Assembly (NCBI GenBank): GCA_039105265.1 | Contig: JAPFFF010000002.1 | Location: 1,736,001 to 1,800,000, forward strand | Source of the DNA: Tritrichomonas musculus | Lineage: Eukaryota; Parabasalia; Tritrichomonadida; Tritrichomonadidae | Length of the DNA stretch: 64,000 bases | Reading direction: 5' to 3' | Shown here: piece after piece, positions 8,876-18,823 of the stretch | How the letters are laid out: every line of letters starts with the position of its first letter | How positions within the stretch are numbered: the first letter of the stretch is position 1 | Made by a program: the position numbers and the translations under genes | The notes under the pieces: generated by a model | The model's database searches: none | The model's input: only the letters and a program-made list of their open reading frames with translations | Told to the model about the DNA's origin: nothing

Positions 8876-11800
8876 ATGTTTACGATTGAGCAGAGCGGAC
8901 ACATAACAAAAACAAATACTATTGACGGATTGATTAACGAATACATTAAAAGATATGTCGATAATTATGTTATCAAAGGTGATACATCGAACGGAAACGT
9001 AGGGATTTCAAACGGAAATGGAATCACTAAGGAACAATTGAATGAAGCAGTTAACGGATTGCGTGATTATGTTATCAACAATTATGCTTTATCAACTGAT
9101 ATACCTGAACCAATTGATATAACGAATTATGCATTGAAGACGGATATACCAGAAGTACTCAAAAATAGTGAGTTGCAATTGAACATAAAAGAACTATTAC
9201 CCGACGAAATGTTTCAGAAATTGATGGCTGAAGATGATAAACCATTATCAGCTCAAGCATCAATGTGTTTAACAAGTATAGCAGTTAATGAAGGTTTTCA
9301 ATCGGCTTTGGATGATTGTGCCGAACGATATGTTCCAAAAGATGATTTGAAGAATTACATCACGAGAGATAATTTGACTGTATCAACTGAATACACAATT
9401 GAAATCAAGACATATATGTTTCCTAATATAGGTCCAGTACCAGAAGAATATGAAGAAAACGGAATGGATACATCTCACGTTTTACCGTTCAAAGAAGGAA
9501 CACATTTGGTTGGTTATAAATTAGACAATAGTGGTAATATATTCCATTTTGATATCAGATTTAAGACAAATGAATTATATGCTGATGATGAATATAACGT
9601 TAAACAACATGAAGCTGAAGGATTTGAAAGTGAAGGGGAGTATTTTGAATTAGTGTGGGATGAATTTACTGGAGCAATTTATGATAGATATCAATACCTT
9701 CCAATAACAATAACATTAGCAGAAACAAATGATGAATTAGCATTGAAGAGTGATATACCTGAACCTGTTGATTTGACACCGTATTATACTAGTGCACAAG
9801 CTGATGAGAAGTTCGTCGATGAGGATGAATTGGCTTATGAATTAGATAAGTATGAAACGAAAACAGTTGCAGAAGGAAAATATGCAATGAAGAGTGAAAT
9901 CCCAGAAATTATTGAGGGTCAAACAACAATTCAATTCGAAATCGTCAATAATACAATTCCTGATTTGGATTACAACACATATCATGAAATGATTGAGCAA
10001 TACGGGTTGGATATTGTTTCATCAAACAGTTTTTATACGGGTCATTATGTTCATGTAGACTATTCGTACAATGACGATGATGACGAACAACCCTCTCAGA
10101 TAATGCGTATCGAAGGAAGTGATTCAAGTATTTGGTTTTTGTATGACAGCCATGAATTAATCAATCCAGGAACTGGCGATACACCAGAAGTTTTATCGTG
10201 TTCAATTACCAAAACTATCGAACCAACAGACAGAAACGCTTATTCAGCTAGATATGTGTCGAATACTTATGCATTGAAGACGGATATACCAGAACCAGTT
10301 GACTTGACACCGTATTATACTAGTGCACAAGCTGATGAGAAGTTTGTTGATGAAGATGAATTAGCTTATGAATTAGATAAGTATGCATTGAAAACAGATA
10401 TACCAACAATTCCAACTGATTGGGTTAATGAATCTGCATTGAATACTGCATTATACGGAACTGAATTGAATATTGAATATCCGAATCCCGTTCGTGATTA
10501 TATATTTGTAAAACCATACTTACCAGAAACCGATATACATGTGATATTTGATGTTAATTGGGGTTCTAACAAGGATTACATTAACAATATTCAACATTTT
10601 GATTTGATATTCAAGCCTTATGAAAAATATATGAGAGGGTATAGAATGATGTTAGATAATGGATTATCTATTGTATGGTATGACCGTGGCGAATTTATGT
10701 TGTGTAATTCAAGTGGCAATACTCAATGGTTAATCAACGTCATTAAAGCACAAATCGAATCACCATTTATTAAAACTGCAAATGTTGTTGATGAAAATCC
10801 AGAACAAATCACAATTCAATGTACACAGAATGAAAGTGGTTGTGTAGTTCCTGATGATGATATAAGAAGAGTATTCACAACCAAAAATATTATCGTCAAA
10901 TTCAAACGAAATGCTGATGATGCATCATATGAAGAAGTTGAATACGAATACAGTTTATATAAAAGTTTGAATATGATTTACAAATCAACAAGCAATGAAT
11001 TAATAAATATTAATTATAATACCCATATCGTTTCATTGAGAGCTGAGGACGATACACTGACTAATATTTATGATGCATCTATCACATTAATCAGCATCCG
11101 ACCTGTGAATGATGATATGATTACTTCGGTGAAATATGTGAATGATAACTTTGCACTGAAGTCAAACGTCATAACAGAAGAACAACTAATAAAAAAATGT
11201 GCTATTGATTGCGGACCGATTACAGAGGGCGGTGAAATATCAATTCATTATCTAAAACTTGAAGATAAGGTAATTAAACTGGAATATATAGTAGGTGATT
11301 ATGCGCTATGTTTGGAAATAAGAATATTATTCTATGATACAACTGGAAATCCTCATAACATTGTTCTTGTATTACATCAAAGAACTGTGTATTTCGACAA
11401 TTTCAAATTCCCATTCTATTATGAAGACACTGTTGATATAACATCAGGAAGACCCCTGACATATAATTTCCCGATAGGCGGATATTCTTGGACAACTACT
11501 CAGGAATTATTAGATGCTAAACAAATATATTCAAGATGCATCATGTCCCGAGGTTATTTAGCAAAATATAAGGCTGCTATTTACGGTGCACAATCAAACA
11601 CAACAATCACACATTACTCGCCGATTGAATCATCAATGAACTCTGTTAGTGATTTCGTTGTTGGTTCTCCAGTGTATATGACAGGTAAGGTTTACAAACA
11701 TGTTGGTGATGAATGGAAACCATCAACAGCAGATGATACAACTGATTGTATTTGTAGTGTCAAGACATCAGGAACATGGAAGGAGTATGTCGGTATATGT

Positions 11801-12037
11801 GTGAGAATCGATGACAAAAATAAATGTATCACATTTAGTTCACATGGTGATTATATGGTTCACGTTAATGATTCATCATGTTATTCAATCGGTGATGAGG
11901 TGTTTATCGATAATGAAGACAATAAGCTGAAAGTTCTTTCAGGAGAGACAGCAATAACATCAAAAATAAAACGTATGACTGTTGGAATCATTACAAGTAT
12001 CATTGATGAAAGAACATTAGCTGTATTCAAAGAGTAA
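8876..12037 (+). CDS. Fibre-like structural protein with repeated shaft modules
   Basis: 1053 aa. Short modules of the type YALKTDIPEPVDLTPYYTSAQ recur, which is typical of trimeric tail fibres and spikes. One stretch (LTPYYTSAQADEKFVDEDEL plus flanks) occurs twice nearly identically, encoded at about 9745-9855 and 10270-10390. Longer beta-rich domains alternate with the shaft modules. The C-terminal 150 residues (SPVYMTGKVYKHVGDEWKPS to the end) look like a compact beta domain as in virion decoration or receptor-binding tips. Presumably outer virion. Tail-to-tail with the HNH gene (6 bp gap). The stop TAA overlaps TAAA. Confidence 0.7.
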   Translation: MFTIEQSGHITKTNTIDGLINEYIKRYVDNYVIKGDTSNGNVGISNGNGITKEQLNEAVNGLRDYVINNYALSTDIPEPIDITNYALKTDIPEVLKNSELQLNIKELLPDEMFQKLMAEDDKPLSAQASMCLTSIAVNEGFQSALDDCAERYVPKDDLKNYITRDNLTVSTEYTIEIKTYMFPNIGPVPEEYEENGMDTSHVLPFKEGTHLVGYKLDNSGNIFHFDIRFKTNELYADDEYNVKQHEAEGFESEGEYFELVWDEFTGAIYDRYQYLPITITLAETNDELALKSDIPEPVDLTPYYTSAQADEKFVDEDELAYELDKYETKTVAEGKYAMKSEIPEIIEGQTTIQFEIVNNTIPDLDYNTYHEMIEQYGLDIVSSNSFYTGHYVHVDYSYNDDDDEQPSQIMRIEGSDSSIWFLYDSHELINPGTGDTPEVLSCSITKTIEPTDRNAYSARYVSNTYALKTDIPEPVDLTPYYTSAQADEKFVDEDELAYELDKYALKTDIPTIPTDWVNESALNTALYGTELNIEYPNPVRDYIFVKPYLPETDIHVIFDVNWGSNKDYINNIQHFDLIFKPYEKYMRGYRMMLDNGLSIVWYDRGEFMLCNSSGNTQWLINVIKAQIESPFIKTANVVDENPEQITIQCTQNESGCVVPDDDIRRVFTTKNIIVKFKRNADDASYEEVEYEYSLYKSLNMIYKSTSNELININYNTHIVSLRAEDDTLTNIYDASITLISIRPVNDDMITSVKYVNDNFALKSNVITEEQLIKKCAIDCGPITEGGEISIHYLKLEDKVIKLEYIVGDYALCLEIRILFYDTTGNPHNIVLVLHQRTVYFDNFKFPFYYEDTVDITSGRPLTYNFPIGGYSWTTTQELLDAKQIYSRCIMSRGYLAKYKAAIYGAQSNTTITHYSPIESSMNSVSDFVVGSPVYMTGKVYKHVGDEWKPSTADDTTDCICSVKTSGTWKEYVGICVRIDDKNKCITFSSHGDYMVHVNDSSCYSIGDEVFIDNEDNKLKVLSGETAITSKIKRMTVGIITSIIDERTLAVFKE

Positions 12038-12043
12038 ATCAAA

Positions 12044-12682
12044 TCAAATCAAATCATGTTGATGTTTGAATCTATTAATATATACGCTAACTTTTTGATT
12101 ATTTATATCGTTCATTGAAATAAATTCATTGCCTGATTTATTTGTATTGATATGAAGAATTTTATAAATACTATCAGTAATCTTTGCATAAAAAATGTCT
12201 TCATTATTAGTATCATCATGGTAATAATAATACGTGTTTTCTTCAAATTCTTTCCTTTCTGTCTTTGTTTCATAGAAATCAATAACAATTGCATCATCAG
12301 GTATGTCATCAATGAATTCATATTGAATACCTTTATAATTTGATTTATTTTTATTATTCTCTGAACTTGATACAAATCGTAAATTATCAAGATGATAATC
12401 AGTTTTGATTCTATTCTTATGGTCGACTTGTGGTAGATTATTAGGGTTTTCAATAAATTGCTTTGCTACAAGAATATGTTTATAATATATTTTGTTATTT
12501 AGGTTTACACACGGATAAACATTTTGTCTGTATTCACCTTCAGCTATTATTTTTCCTGTTTTCTTATTCTTGATGTTATAAGGGAAAGTTGTTTGAATTT
12601 CATAATCACTTTCAAAACCTTTCAAAGGTTCAAATTCAGCTTCAGCATTTTCAATTTGTGTTTGTTCAGTTGGTTGACTCAT
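12044..12682 (-). CDS. NUMOD4-HNH homing-type endonuclease
   Basis: 212 aa. Residues about 15-60 match NUMOD4 style (FEPLKGFESDYEIQTTFPYN, then GKIIAEG). Residues about 72-115 carry an HNH core: H at KHILVAKQFI, the central DH in PQVDHKNRIKTDYHLDNLRF and the N in LDNLRF. NUMOD4-HNH proteins are usually phage or intron homing endonucleases that cut near their own site. The last 80 residues have no recognised domain. A TTTATTTTTG box lies 6 nt before the start (12689-12698, minus strand). It lies directly downstream of the polymerase gene, which itself contains an HNH module. Confidence 0.82.
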   Translation of the reverse strand: MSQPTEQTQIENAEAEFEPLKGFESDYEIQTTFPYNIKNKKTGKIIAEGEYRQNVYPCVNLNNKIYYKHILVAKQFIENPNNLPQVDHKNRIKTDYHLDNLRFVSSSENNKNKSNYKGIQYEFIDDIPDDAIVIDFYETKTERKEFEENTYYYYHDDTNNEDIFYAKITDSIYKILHINTNKSGNEFISMNDINNQKVSVYINRFKHQHDLI

Positions 12683-12688
12683 TTATAA

Positions 12689-12698
12689 CAAAAATAAA
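12689..12698 (-). promoter_or_regulatory. TTTATTTTTG box before HNH gene
   Basis: Exact 10-mer on the minus strand with 6 nt to the start codon, matching the boxes at 3993 and 17765 in sequence and spacing. Confidence 0.45.
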
Positions 12699-12737
12699 AA
12701 AATTGATTTTTTAAAATAAAATCATTAAATTAATTGT

Positions 12738-15700
12738 TTAATGATTCTCAATGAAATAATCCTTTGCAGTGAAACCATTGACATAAGGACAACAACAATG
12801 ATTTGATAATACCAACATTTTTGAATGTGCTGCTGTTAAAGCATTTTTGATTACAGTTATTTTACTCATCAGTTGTGAATTCATTTGAAGGTTTATATTT
12901 TTGCCTTTCATTATTGATTGCTTATCAATGACATTTTTGTAATCACTTGATTTGATGTTGTTCTTCTTCAATGATATACCTTTGAGCTTTAATGAAATTG
13001 TTTTGTCATCTGACCAAATCGTATAACATTTAGCACACAAAGCAACTTGATTTGCTCCAAACTTTTCTACACAGCATCCGAGTATCTTTTTCTCATCATA
13101 TACATCATTGATTGCAGGGTTTGGCATAAAGCTATAAATGTGTTTATCATAAAATGATTTGTCTTTGATGACGTAATCAAACAACTGGTCAATCGGTTTA
13201 TTCATATCACCAGCTATAGACATGTAAAGGCTGTCTGTATCGACCGAGTTGAAATGAATTTTATTCATGTCAATGCATTTGTAAAGAAAGTCATAAAGGA
13301 AAGTCAAATACCAATATTTCGCATTGTCTAATGTCCAAAATGATTCCTGAAGACATGTAGTGCATTTGAATGAATGAGGTTGTGATTGTATCAAATAACA
13401 ATCATTTGACAATTTACATCCATTGCGATAAGTATCGGATGCAATCAATTGAAAGGCTTTATTTTTATCAACAATTCTGACTTTGTTGAAGTTCTCTGAA
13501 TTCATACCGTCATATCCGTAAGATCCGTTCATACTAATCTTGTAAAACTTTTCGTTCCCGTGTGCCTTTCCTGACAATATATCTTGACGCTTCTTCATAA
13601 ACTCACAAACAAATTGATTGAATCCGTCATGAGCTTCATATAAACTTAAGCTCTTAATGTCATCAACAATAAGTCCGTGGTCGATTAAAAACCATAAAAG
13701 GTAATTCGAGAACGTCATAAATGTTCCGCATGTATCAAGCAACATTGTCAGCTTTCTTGTTTCTTTATCGGCTGAATTCAGTTTATTGTCTTTCATATAT
13801 TTGTACATATAGCTTCCAATCGTTTGCTCATCATTCATTATATTGATATTTCTAAACACAGGAGGGAAATTAATCAAATCGTTGATTTTATTCTTTGGAC
13901 ATCTCAATTTGACTTCAGCTTTGAATATAAACTCAGGGTTTGCATCAAATCGCTTCTTTGATTGAATGATATTCATTGCAGTATTAAGAACCTTTTCATT
14001 CTTGTTTCCTTGTTCATCATAAACATCAAATCGTTTTATAAATGAACCAGGCATGTACATGATTCCTCCGTGATAAGGATTGAATGAATGTTTTACTGAA
14101 CTGAATGATGAGGGATACAATGAATTGAAATCAATACCAGCAACGTGTGAAACTATGTTTGAAGTGTCATAGCTAATGATTCTGTCATTAACGGCATCAT
14201 ATTTGAGTTTATTGATTAATGTTTGACCTCTAATGTTCACTCGATGAAGTACATTTGATAATCCTCCCGTTATGTTCTCTCTCAAATTGTAGTATTCTTT
14301 TTCATCAGTTATGAGTGTTGGCAGGTGATGGAGCTTGCAGAATTTCTTCAATTGTATTTTGGTTCTTGTTATCTTGTCATCATCACGTTGTCTCAAACGA
14401 TTACATTCAGCACAAGCAAGTAAACAGTTATCAATCTGATGTCCTTTGTTGTTATCTATTCTGTCAAGTGTCGGTTTGTTGTTGTAAGTAAAGTGTTCAC
14501 CACATAAATGACATTTACCTGTTTCATTTGATTCATACAATTTCATGAATGCTTCGAAATCCTTTTCACTAACACATTTTGAAATATCTCGTTGATTTTG
14601 GTTCGTTTGAAGCGATGAATCGCCTTTTTGTGAGCAAAAATTATGTTTCATGTCTTGCTTTCGATAATTATCACATTTATTTAACCACCATTTCATTGTT
14701 GGTTTGAATGTATTTGATTTGTTGATGATTTCATAGTCGTTCTTCGGGTTGAAATCTTTGTAAGCAAGAGCATATTTGATACATGAAGCATTCTTTGATA
14801 ACGAAAGATTGCTAATCAAATCAACTTTATATTCAGCATTCATTTGAATAAGGTTGTCAATAGGATTAATCATCATTTCAACATCATTGTCATTGTATGA
14901 TAACAAGTAATCCCAACGTGTTGCAAACCTCTTTGAATCAATCAAATACTCTTCATAATCAGCTTTTGTTAATGGATTCTTTTGATTGAGATAACTGTAA
15001 AAGTCTTCATATTTGAATGGTTCACTCTTTGATAACACTTCATTATAATTTTCATTGTTGATTGCTTCATAAGGAAATACACCTTTCGAACTGTTAGATA
15101 TACCGCCAAAATCGATTCCAAACTGTTTGAGTGTTCCTCCAGCAACAAATGCTTGTGCGTCAATGAATCGTAATCGAATAGGATACTTTGATGATTTCAA
15201 TATAAATTGTTTCAATGATGTAGCTGTTCCAATCATTCCGCTATCGATAGACCAATGATTTTTAATCAATTGCTCTTTGAATAAGTTTGAATCAAATCGT
15301 GATGAATTAAAACCGAATACTGTTATTGTTTTCAATGATGTATCTATTTTATTGAGTTCATCTTCTGATTTATCTTTAATGAATGATTTTAAATGATTCA
15401 ATTTATCAACATACACATCACAGCCAACAACAAATAACCAGTCAATCCATTTGGCAATGAATTCATTTGTTCTTATATCAAAGTTCTTTGTTATCAAACC
15501 TTTATCAAGTTTCACACATGATGAAACACTCAAAGGAATCAATCGAGAATTGATAACTGATTTATCACTAACTTTCTTTTCAATCTTTTGCTCCATTGTT
15601 TCAAAATCATAAGTGATATAATGAATTGTTGGCTTCCATTCAAGTTCATATGAAAGACAATACAAATAAACAGGATTGTTTAAAATGTGTGGACAATATG

Positions 15701-17300
15701 GCAAAGCTTCTCGTGAAGGTATGAAATCCTTTTTGAATTTGCCATCACATTTATCTACATGTCTGTTGAATCTGTCAATATTGTTATTTCCTTTGTGAAT
15801 GTATGAACCACAATGAGGACATATATGAATGTTTGTTAATGCTTCAGCATCAATGATGTACATGATATGAAGTATCTTATCTTTTGAATACAACAGAGCT
15901 GAAAATGTTTTGTTTGATTCATCAGTGTTGTGCCATTGGTCTTGAATATCATAAATATGTTTCTCTTTGTCATATTCATAGATGTTGACATTGATGTTAT
16001 GATTCTTGGCTGATTCTTTCATTTCTTCAATCGTGATTCCTTTGAATGTGTTGATGAATTGATTTGCTGCTTTTGAAGGTTTTGTTGAATAAGTTATTCC
16101 GTGTTCTTCACATAATATTTTCTTTGCTGCTGCTGTTCTGTTGGAGATTTTAAATGTTCGTGTTTCAATAAGTTGCTTATTCAAACAGCAAGCAAGGAAA
16201 CGATACCAACATAAACAATCATCAACGTTATCCATAATGATATATTTATTTTTAATGAACTCTTCTGGTAATCCATCAATCTTACCTGTTATCTTAACGA
16301 CACGAGAGATTGTAAATGAAACAGACCAAACGATACACAATTTGATGTTTGAAGCAGTGGTTTCATATTCATGAATCTTTGATTCAATATACAGTTTAAC
16401 TTTATCAATATCTTTATTCTCTCTAACGATTATCGGTACTGATGATTTATAATTCTTCCATTTGATTTCACTTGCTTCATATGTATATCTTTCGTTTTCA
16501 TTCTTTGGTGGTATCTCAAATATACCAGTCAATTGAAAATATATTTTGAACGGTTTCACTTCTTGTTTAAATACTGTTTCAGTCAAATATTCATTGATGT
16601 CTTCAATTGATGAAACTCCGTTCTTGTAATATATTTTTATCGGTTCTTTACTGTTTTCATCTAATCGTTCAACCTTTTCATTATCATTTGGGAATTGGTC
16701 AATGAAATGACTGCATGCTTCAACTGCTTCATCAAAGTTCTCAGGTTCATTGATTATGAAATATGAGTCATGTTTTGAATGAACACCTTTATAGCCAAAC
16801 TTTTTGAGGTATTCAATTAATTCAGCATTTTCATTGTTGAATCGAATGTCTTCATATCGTTGAGGTTGTTTGTTTGTCTTTGGCGGTAATGGTCTCAATA
16901 ATATATTTTCAGATTTAATTAATTGAAGGGCTTTGTTGAGTGCATCATGAGCTATTTTAATGTTGTTCTCGATTTGTTTTTGTTTTAGTTGTTGTTCATC
17001 ATTTTGTTCTTCTTCTTCAAATTGTTCCTCTTCCTCCTCTTCTTCTTGTTCTTCTGCTTCTCTTTTCATTCTATTGACGAAAGCTAATATTGTTGTATCA
17101 TTGATTCTATTACCTTCATGTTCTCTAAAACCGAATGAAGTTAGATAATTTTCTAAAATGTTTTTGAAATGTTTAACATCATAATCAGAAGGTTTAGATG
17201 TTGATAAGCGAGGTTTTAATTGAAGTTCATTATTGATATACCTGATTTGTTCAATAACAAATGATTTGGTATCTTTTTGATAGTAATAACGCGAACTCAT
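12738..17300 (-). CDS. Protein-primed-type family B DNA polymerase with internal HNH module
   Basis: 1520 aa, long for Maverick polymerases. In order: charged N-terminus with a poly-Glu run; an OTU/cysteine-protease-like segment around residue 360 (DNVDDCLCWYRFLACC); a C2H2-like zinc finger near 495 (CPHC, then H-x3-C); Exo I near 563 (YDFETME); Exo II near 667 (FNSSRFDSNLF); Exo III near 802 (YNDNDVEMM); an HNH zinc-finger insertion near 920-975 (CHLC, TLDRIDNNKGH, CLLACAECNRLR); motif A near 1055 (DFNSLYPSS); motif B near 1258 (KISMNGSYGYDG); motif C near 1355 (VDTDSLYMS). All catalytic motifs are intact. It would replicate the element. The HNH sits between the exonuclease and palm, in a region where insertion does not disrupt the catalytic core. 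Confidence 0.93.
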   Translation of the reverse strand: MSSRYYYQKDTKSFVIEQIRYINNELQLKPRLSTSKPSDYDVKHFKNILENYLTSFGFREHEGNRINDTTILAFVNRMKREAEEQEEEEEEEQFEEEEQNDEQQLKQKQIENNIKIAHDALNKALQLIKSENILLRPLPPKTNKQPQRYEDIRFNNENAELIEYLKKFGYKGVHSKHDSYFIINEPENFDEAVEACSHFIDQFPNDNEKVERLDENSKEPIKIYYKNGVSSIEDINEYLTETVFKQEVKPFKIYFQLTGIFEIPPKNENERYTYEASEIKWKNYKSSVPIIVRENKDIDKVKLYIESKIHEYETTASNIKLCIVWSVSFTISRVVKITGKIDGLPEEFIKNKYIIMDNVDDCLCWYRFLACCLNKQLIETRTFKISNRTAAAKKILCEEHGITYSTKPSKAANQFINTFKGITIEEMKESAKNHNINVNIYEYDKEKHIYDIQDQWHNTDESNKTFSALLYSKDKILHIMYIIDAEALTNIHICPHCGSYIHKGNNNIDRFNRHVDKCDGKFKKDFIPSREALPYCPHILNNPVYLYCLSYELEWKPTIHYITYDFETMEQKIEKKVSDKSVINSRLIPLSVSSCVKLDKGLITKNFDIRTNEFIAKWIDWLFVVGCDVYVDKLNHLKSFIKDKSEDELNKIDTSLKTITVFGFNSSRFDSNLFKEQLIKNHWSIDSGMIGTATSLKQFILKSSKYPIRLRFIDAQAFVAGGTLKQFGIDFGGISNSSKGVFPYEAINNENYNEVLSKSEPFKYEDFYSYLNQKNPLTKADYEEYLIDSKRFATRWDYLLSYNDNDVEMMINPIDNLIQMNAEYKVDLISNLSLSKNASCIKYALAYKDFNPKNDYEIINKSNTFKPTMKWWLNKCDNYRKQDMKHNFCSQKGDSSLQTNQNQRDISKCVSEKDFEAFMKLYESNETGKCHLCGEHFTYNNKPTLDRIDNNKGHQIDNCLLACAECNRLRQRDDDKITRTKIQLKKFCKLHHLPTLITDEKEYYNLRENITGGLSNVLHRVNIRGQTLINKLKYDAVNDRIISYDTSNIVSHVAGIDFNSLYPSSFSSVKHSFNPYHGGIMYMPGSFIKRFDVYDEQGNKNEKVLNTAMNIIQSKKRFDANPEFIFKAEVKLRCPKNKINDLINFPPVFRNINIMNDEQTIGSYMYKYMKDNKLNSADKETRKLTMLLDTCGTFMTFSNYLLWFLIDHGLIVDDIKSLSLYEAHDGFNQFVCEFMKKRQDILSGKAHGNEKFYKISMNGSYGYDGMNSENFNKVRIVDKNKAFQLIASDTYRNGCKLSNDCYLIQSQPHSFKCTTCLQESFWTLDNAKYWYLTFLYDFLYKCIDMNKIHFNSVDTDSLYMSIAGDMNKPIDQLFDYVIKDKSFYDKHIYSFMPNPAINDVYDEKKILGCCVEKFGANQVALCAKCYTIWSDDKTISLKLKGISLKKNNIKSSDYKNVIDKQSIMKGKNINLQMNSQLMSKITVIKNALTAAHSKMLVLSNHCCCPYVNGFTAKDYFIENH

Positions 17301-17392
17301 TTATGATATTATTAAAAAATCAAATTATTTGAAATTTGAAAAAATGTTAAATCAAAAAATAAAAAATATTTCGAGTTTTTTATTTCATTGAA

Positions 17393-17743
17393 ATGTCTGA
17401 GTTAAGAGAAATAATAAAACACATTGAAGAAATACATAAATTACTTTTGATATTAGAATCAAAACAAGAAGTAAGTGAAGAAGAAGAAACAAATGAAGAA
17501 GCAAATACAGAAGCAAACCATAAAAGAACGCGTTCAATATTCAATTCATCAAAGTTCTTGAACAAGGATGAACGTGAAAAAGTTATACAATTTTTGGATG
17601 ATAAAGTAATGAATGATATAAATAAGTTGCCAGGACATAAAAGGTGTTCATATACACAAAACTTATTGAAGGAAAAATTGAAGTTAAATGTATCATCATA
17701 TATGATTAATAGATTATTGGCATTTAAGAACAACAAAGAATAA
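17393..17743 (+). CDS. Small charged protein, 116 aa
   Basis: An N-terminal coiled coil with a poly-Glu stretch (about residues 25-42), then a helical C-terminal domain (KFLNKDEREKVIQFLDD, then KRCSYTQNLLKEKL). No family recognised; a small DNA-binding role is possible but unproven. Divergent from the polymerase gene across a 92-bp AT-rich gap. First of three same-strand small genes leading to the ATPase; the stop overlaps TAAA. Confidence 0.55.
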   Translation: MSELREIIKHIEEIHKLLLILESKQEVSEEEETNEEANTEANHKRTRSIFNSSKFLNKDEREKVIQFLDDKVMNDINKLPGHKRCSYTQNLLKEKLKLNVSSYMINRLLAFKNNKE

Positions 17744-17764
17744 AAATATCATTTAATTAATTTG

Positions 17765-17774
17765 TTTATTTTTG
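17765..17774 (+). promoter_or_regulatory. TTTATTTTTG box
   Basis: Exact 10-mer ending 7 nt before the ATG at 17782; the third exact instance at constant distance in this element. Confidence 0.45.
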
Positions 17775-17781
17775 GTTTAAA

Positions 17782-18027
17782 ATGAATAGTGCAATTAAAG
17801 GTTTGAGTTGTGATACATCAGCTTTACACGCTCAGTTTCGAATAGTTAAAGACAAGATATTCAATGAATGTATGAATTCTGAAGATGATGCATTAAACGG
17901 AAAGTTTGATAAGATGATTCACATATTGTCGATATATAAACAACTATTTAATGATATTGAATCGATTAAAATACAATTAAGAGCTATTGATGAACGTATC
18001 AAATCAGCTGAACAAATGACTTTGTAA
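17782..18027 (+). CDS. Small helical protein, 81 aa
   Basis: Mostly alpha-helical with heptads in the second half (IYKQLFNDIESIKIQLRAID). No family recognised. Lies 38 bp after the preceding gene and has its own TTTATTTTTG box, so probably transcribed separately. Stop TAA runs into TAAA. Confidence 0.5.
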   Translation: MNSAIKGLSCDTSALHAQFRIVKDKIFNECMNSEDDALNGKFDKMIHILSIYKQLFNDIESIKIQLRAIDERIKSAEQMTL

Positions 18028-18081
18028 ATGAATCATTGAATGACTCATCATTAATGTTGTTTTATTTTTATTCAAACATTC

Positions 18082-18657
18082 ATGGCATTATCAAAAGCTC
18101 GTATATTAAGTAGCGAGAACGATGCATCTGTCAAAACAGAGCAGAACACAAACATTAATATAAACATCAAACCAAAGCAACCACAACCAGTTGAATATCC
18201 ATCAGTTCAACCATTACCACAATCATCTCAAGCCACAAATTTTACTATACCTCAGATGAGTGGAGTATATCAATCACAGCATCCAACAAACAACGTTTCC
18301 CTAGAAAGAGGTATCAGTGATATTGGAGCTGATATAACAGAACTTGAAACCAAAAACAAATTCCTTGAGATATTATTATCCATCTATGAAACCAATCCAA
18401 TAAAAGTCAATGATTTATTGATTTGTCATTCAAATACATTAATGGAACTCATCAAATTACTAACACAAGCAGATAAAGTTGAATTGATTGTCAATGATGA
18501 TTGTGCGTGTAATGGTTGCGTTTCTCGTTCCAAATATCTTTTAATTGATAGGATATTGGTGTACAAAAATAATGAATCAAATGACTTGAAATACAAATAT
18601 AATAGCATTTATACCGAACTCATTAGACACAACATTTCATTAAAAACATGTATTTAA
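18082..18657 (+). CDS. Hypothetical protein with Pro/Gln-rich N-terminus, 191 aa
   Basis: Residues 1-75 are disordered, rich in Pro, Gln and Ser. Residues 80-191 are helical with a Cys-rich spot (CACNGCVSRSK) that might bind metal. No recognised family. Preceded by a TTTATTTTTA box 11 nt before the start. Confidence 0.5.
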   Translation: MALSKARILSSENDASVKTEQNTNININIKPKQPQPVEYPSVQPLPQSSQATNFTIPQMSGVYQSQHPTNNVSLERGISDIGADITELETKNKFLEILLSIYETNPIKVNDLLICHSNTLMELIKLLTQADKVELIVNDDCACNGCVSRSKYLLIDRILVYKNNESNDLKYKYNSIYTELIRHNISLKTCI

Positions 18658-18823
18658 AAACTAATAAATGATATATGAAATATTAGTTGTTTCATTATTA
18701 ACAGGTTTATTTTTAGTGAAGATTGTTGAAGTATCTTTAATGATGCCTGACAAAGAACCAGAACTCAGTGAAGAGATAAGAACAAAAATGTATTCATGAA
18801 GAGCTTTAACGAAAACTAAAGAA

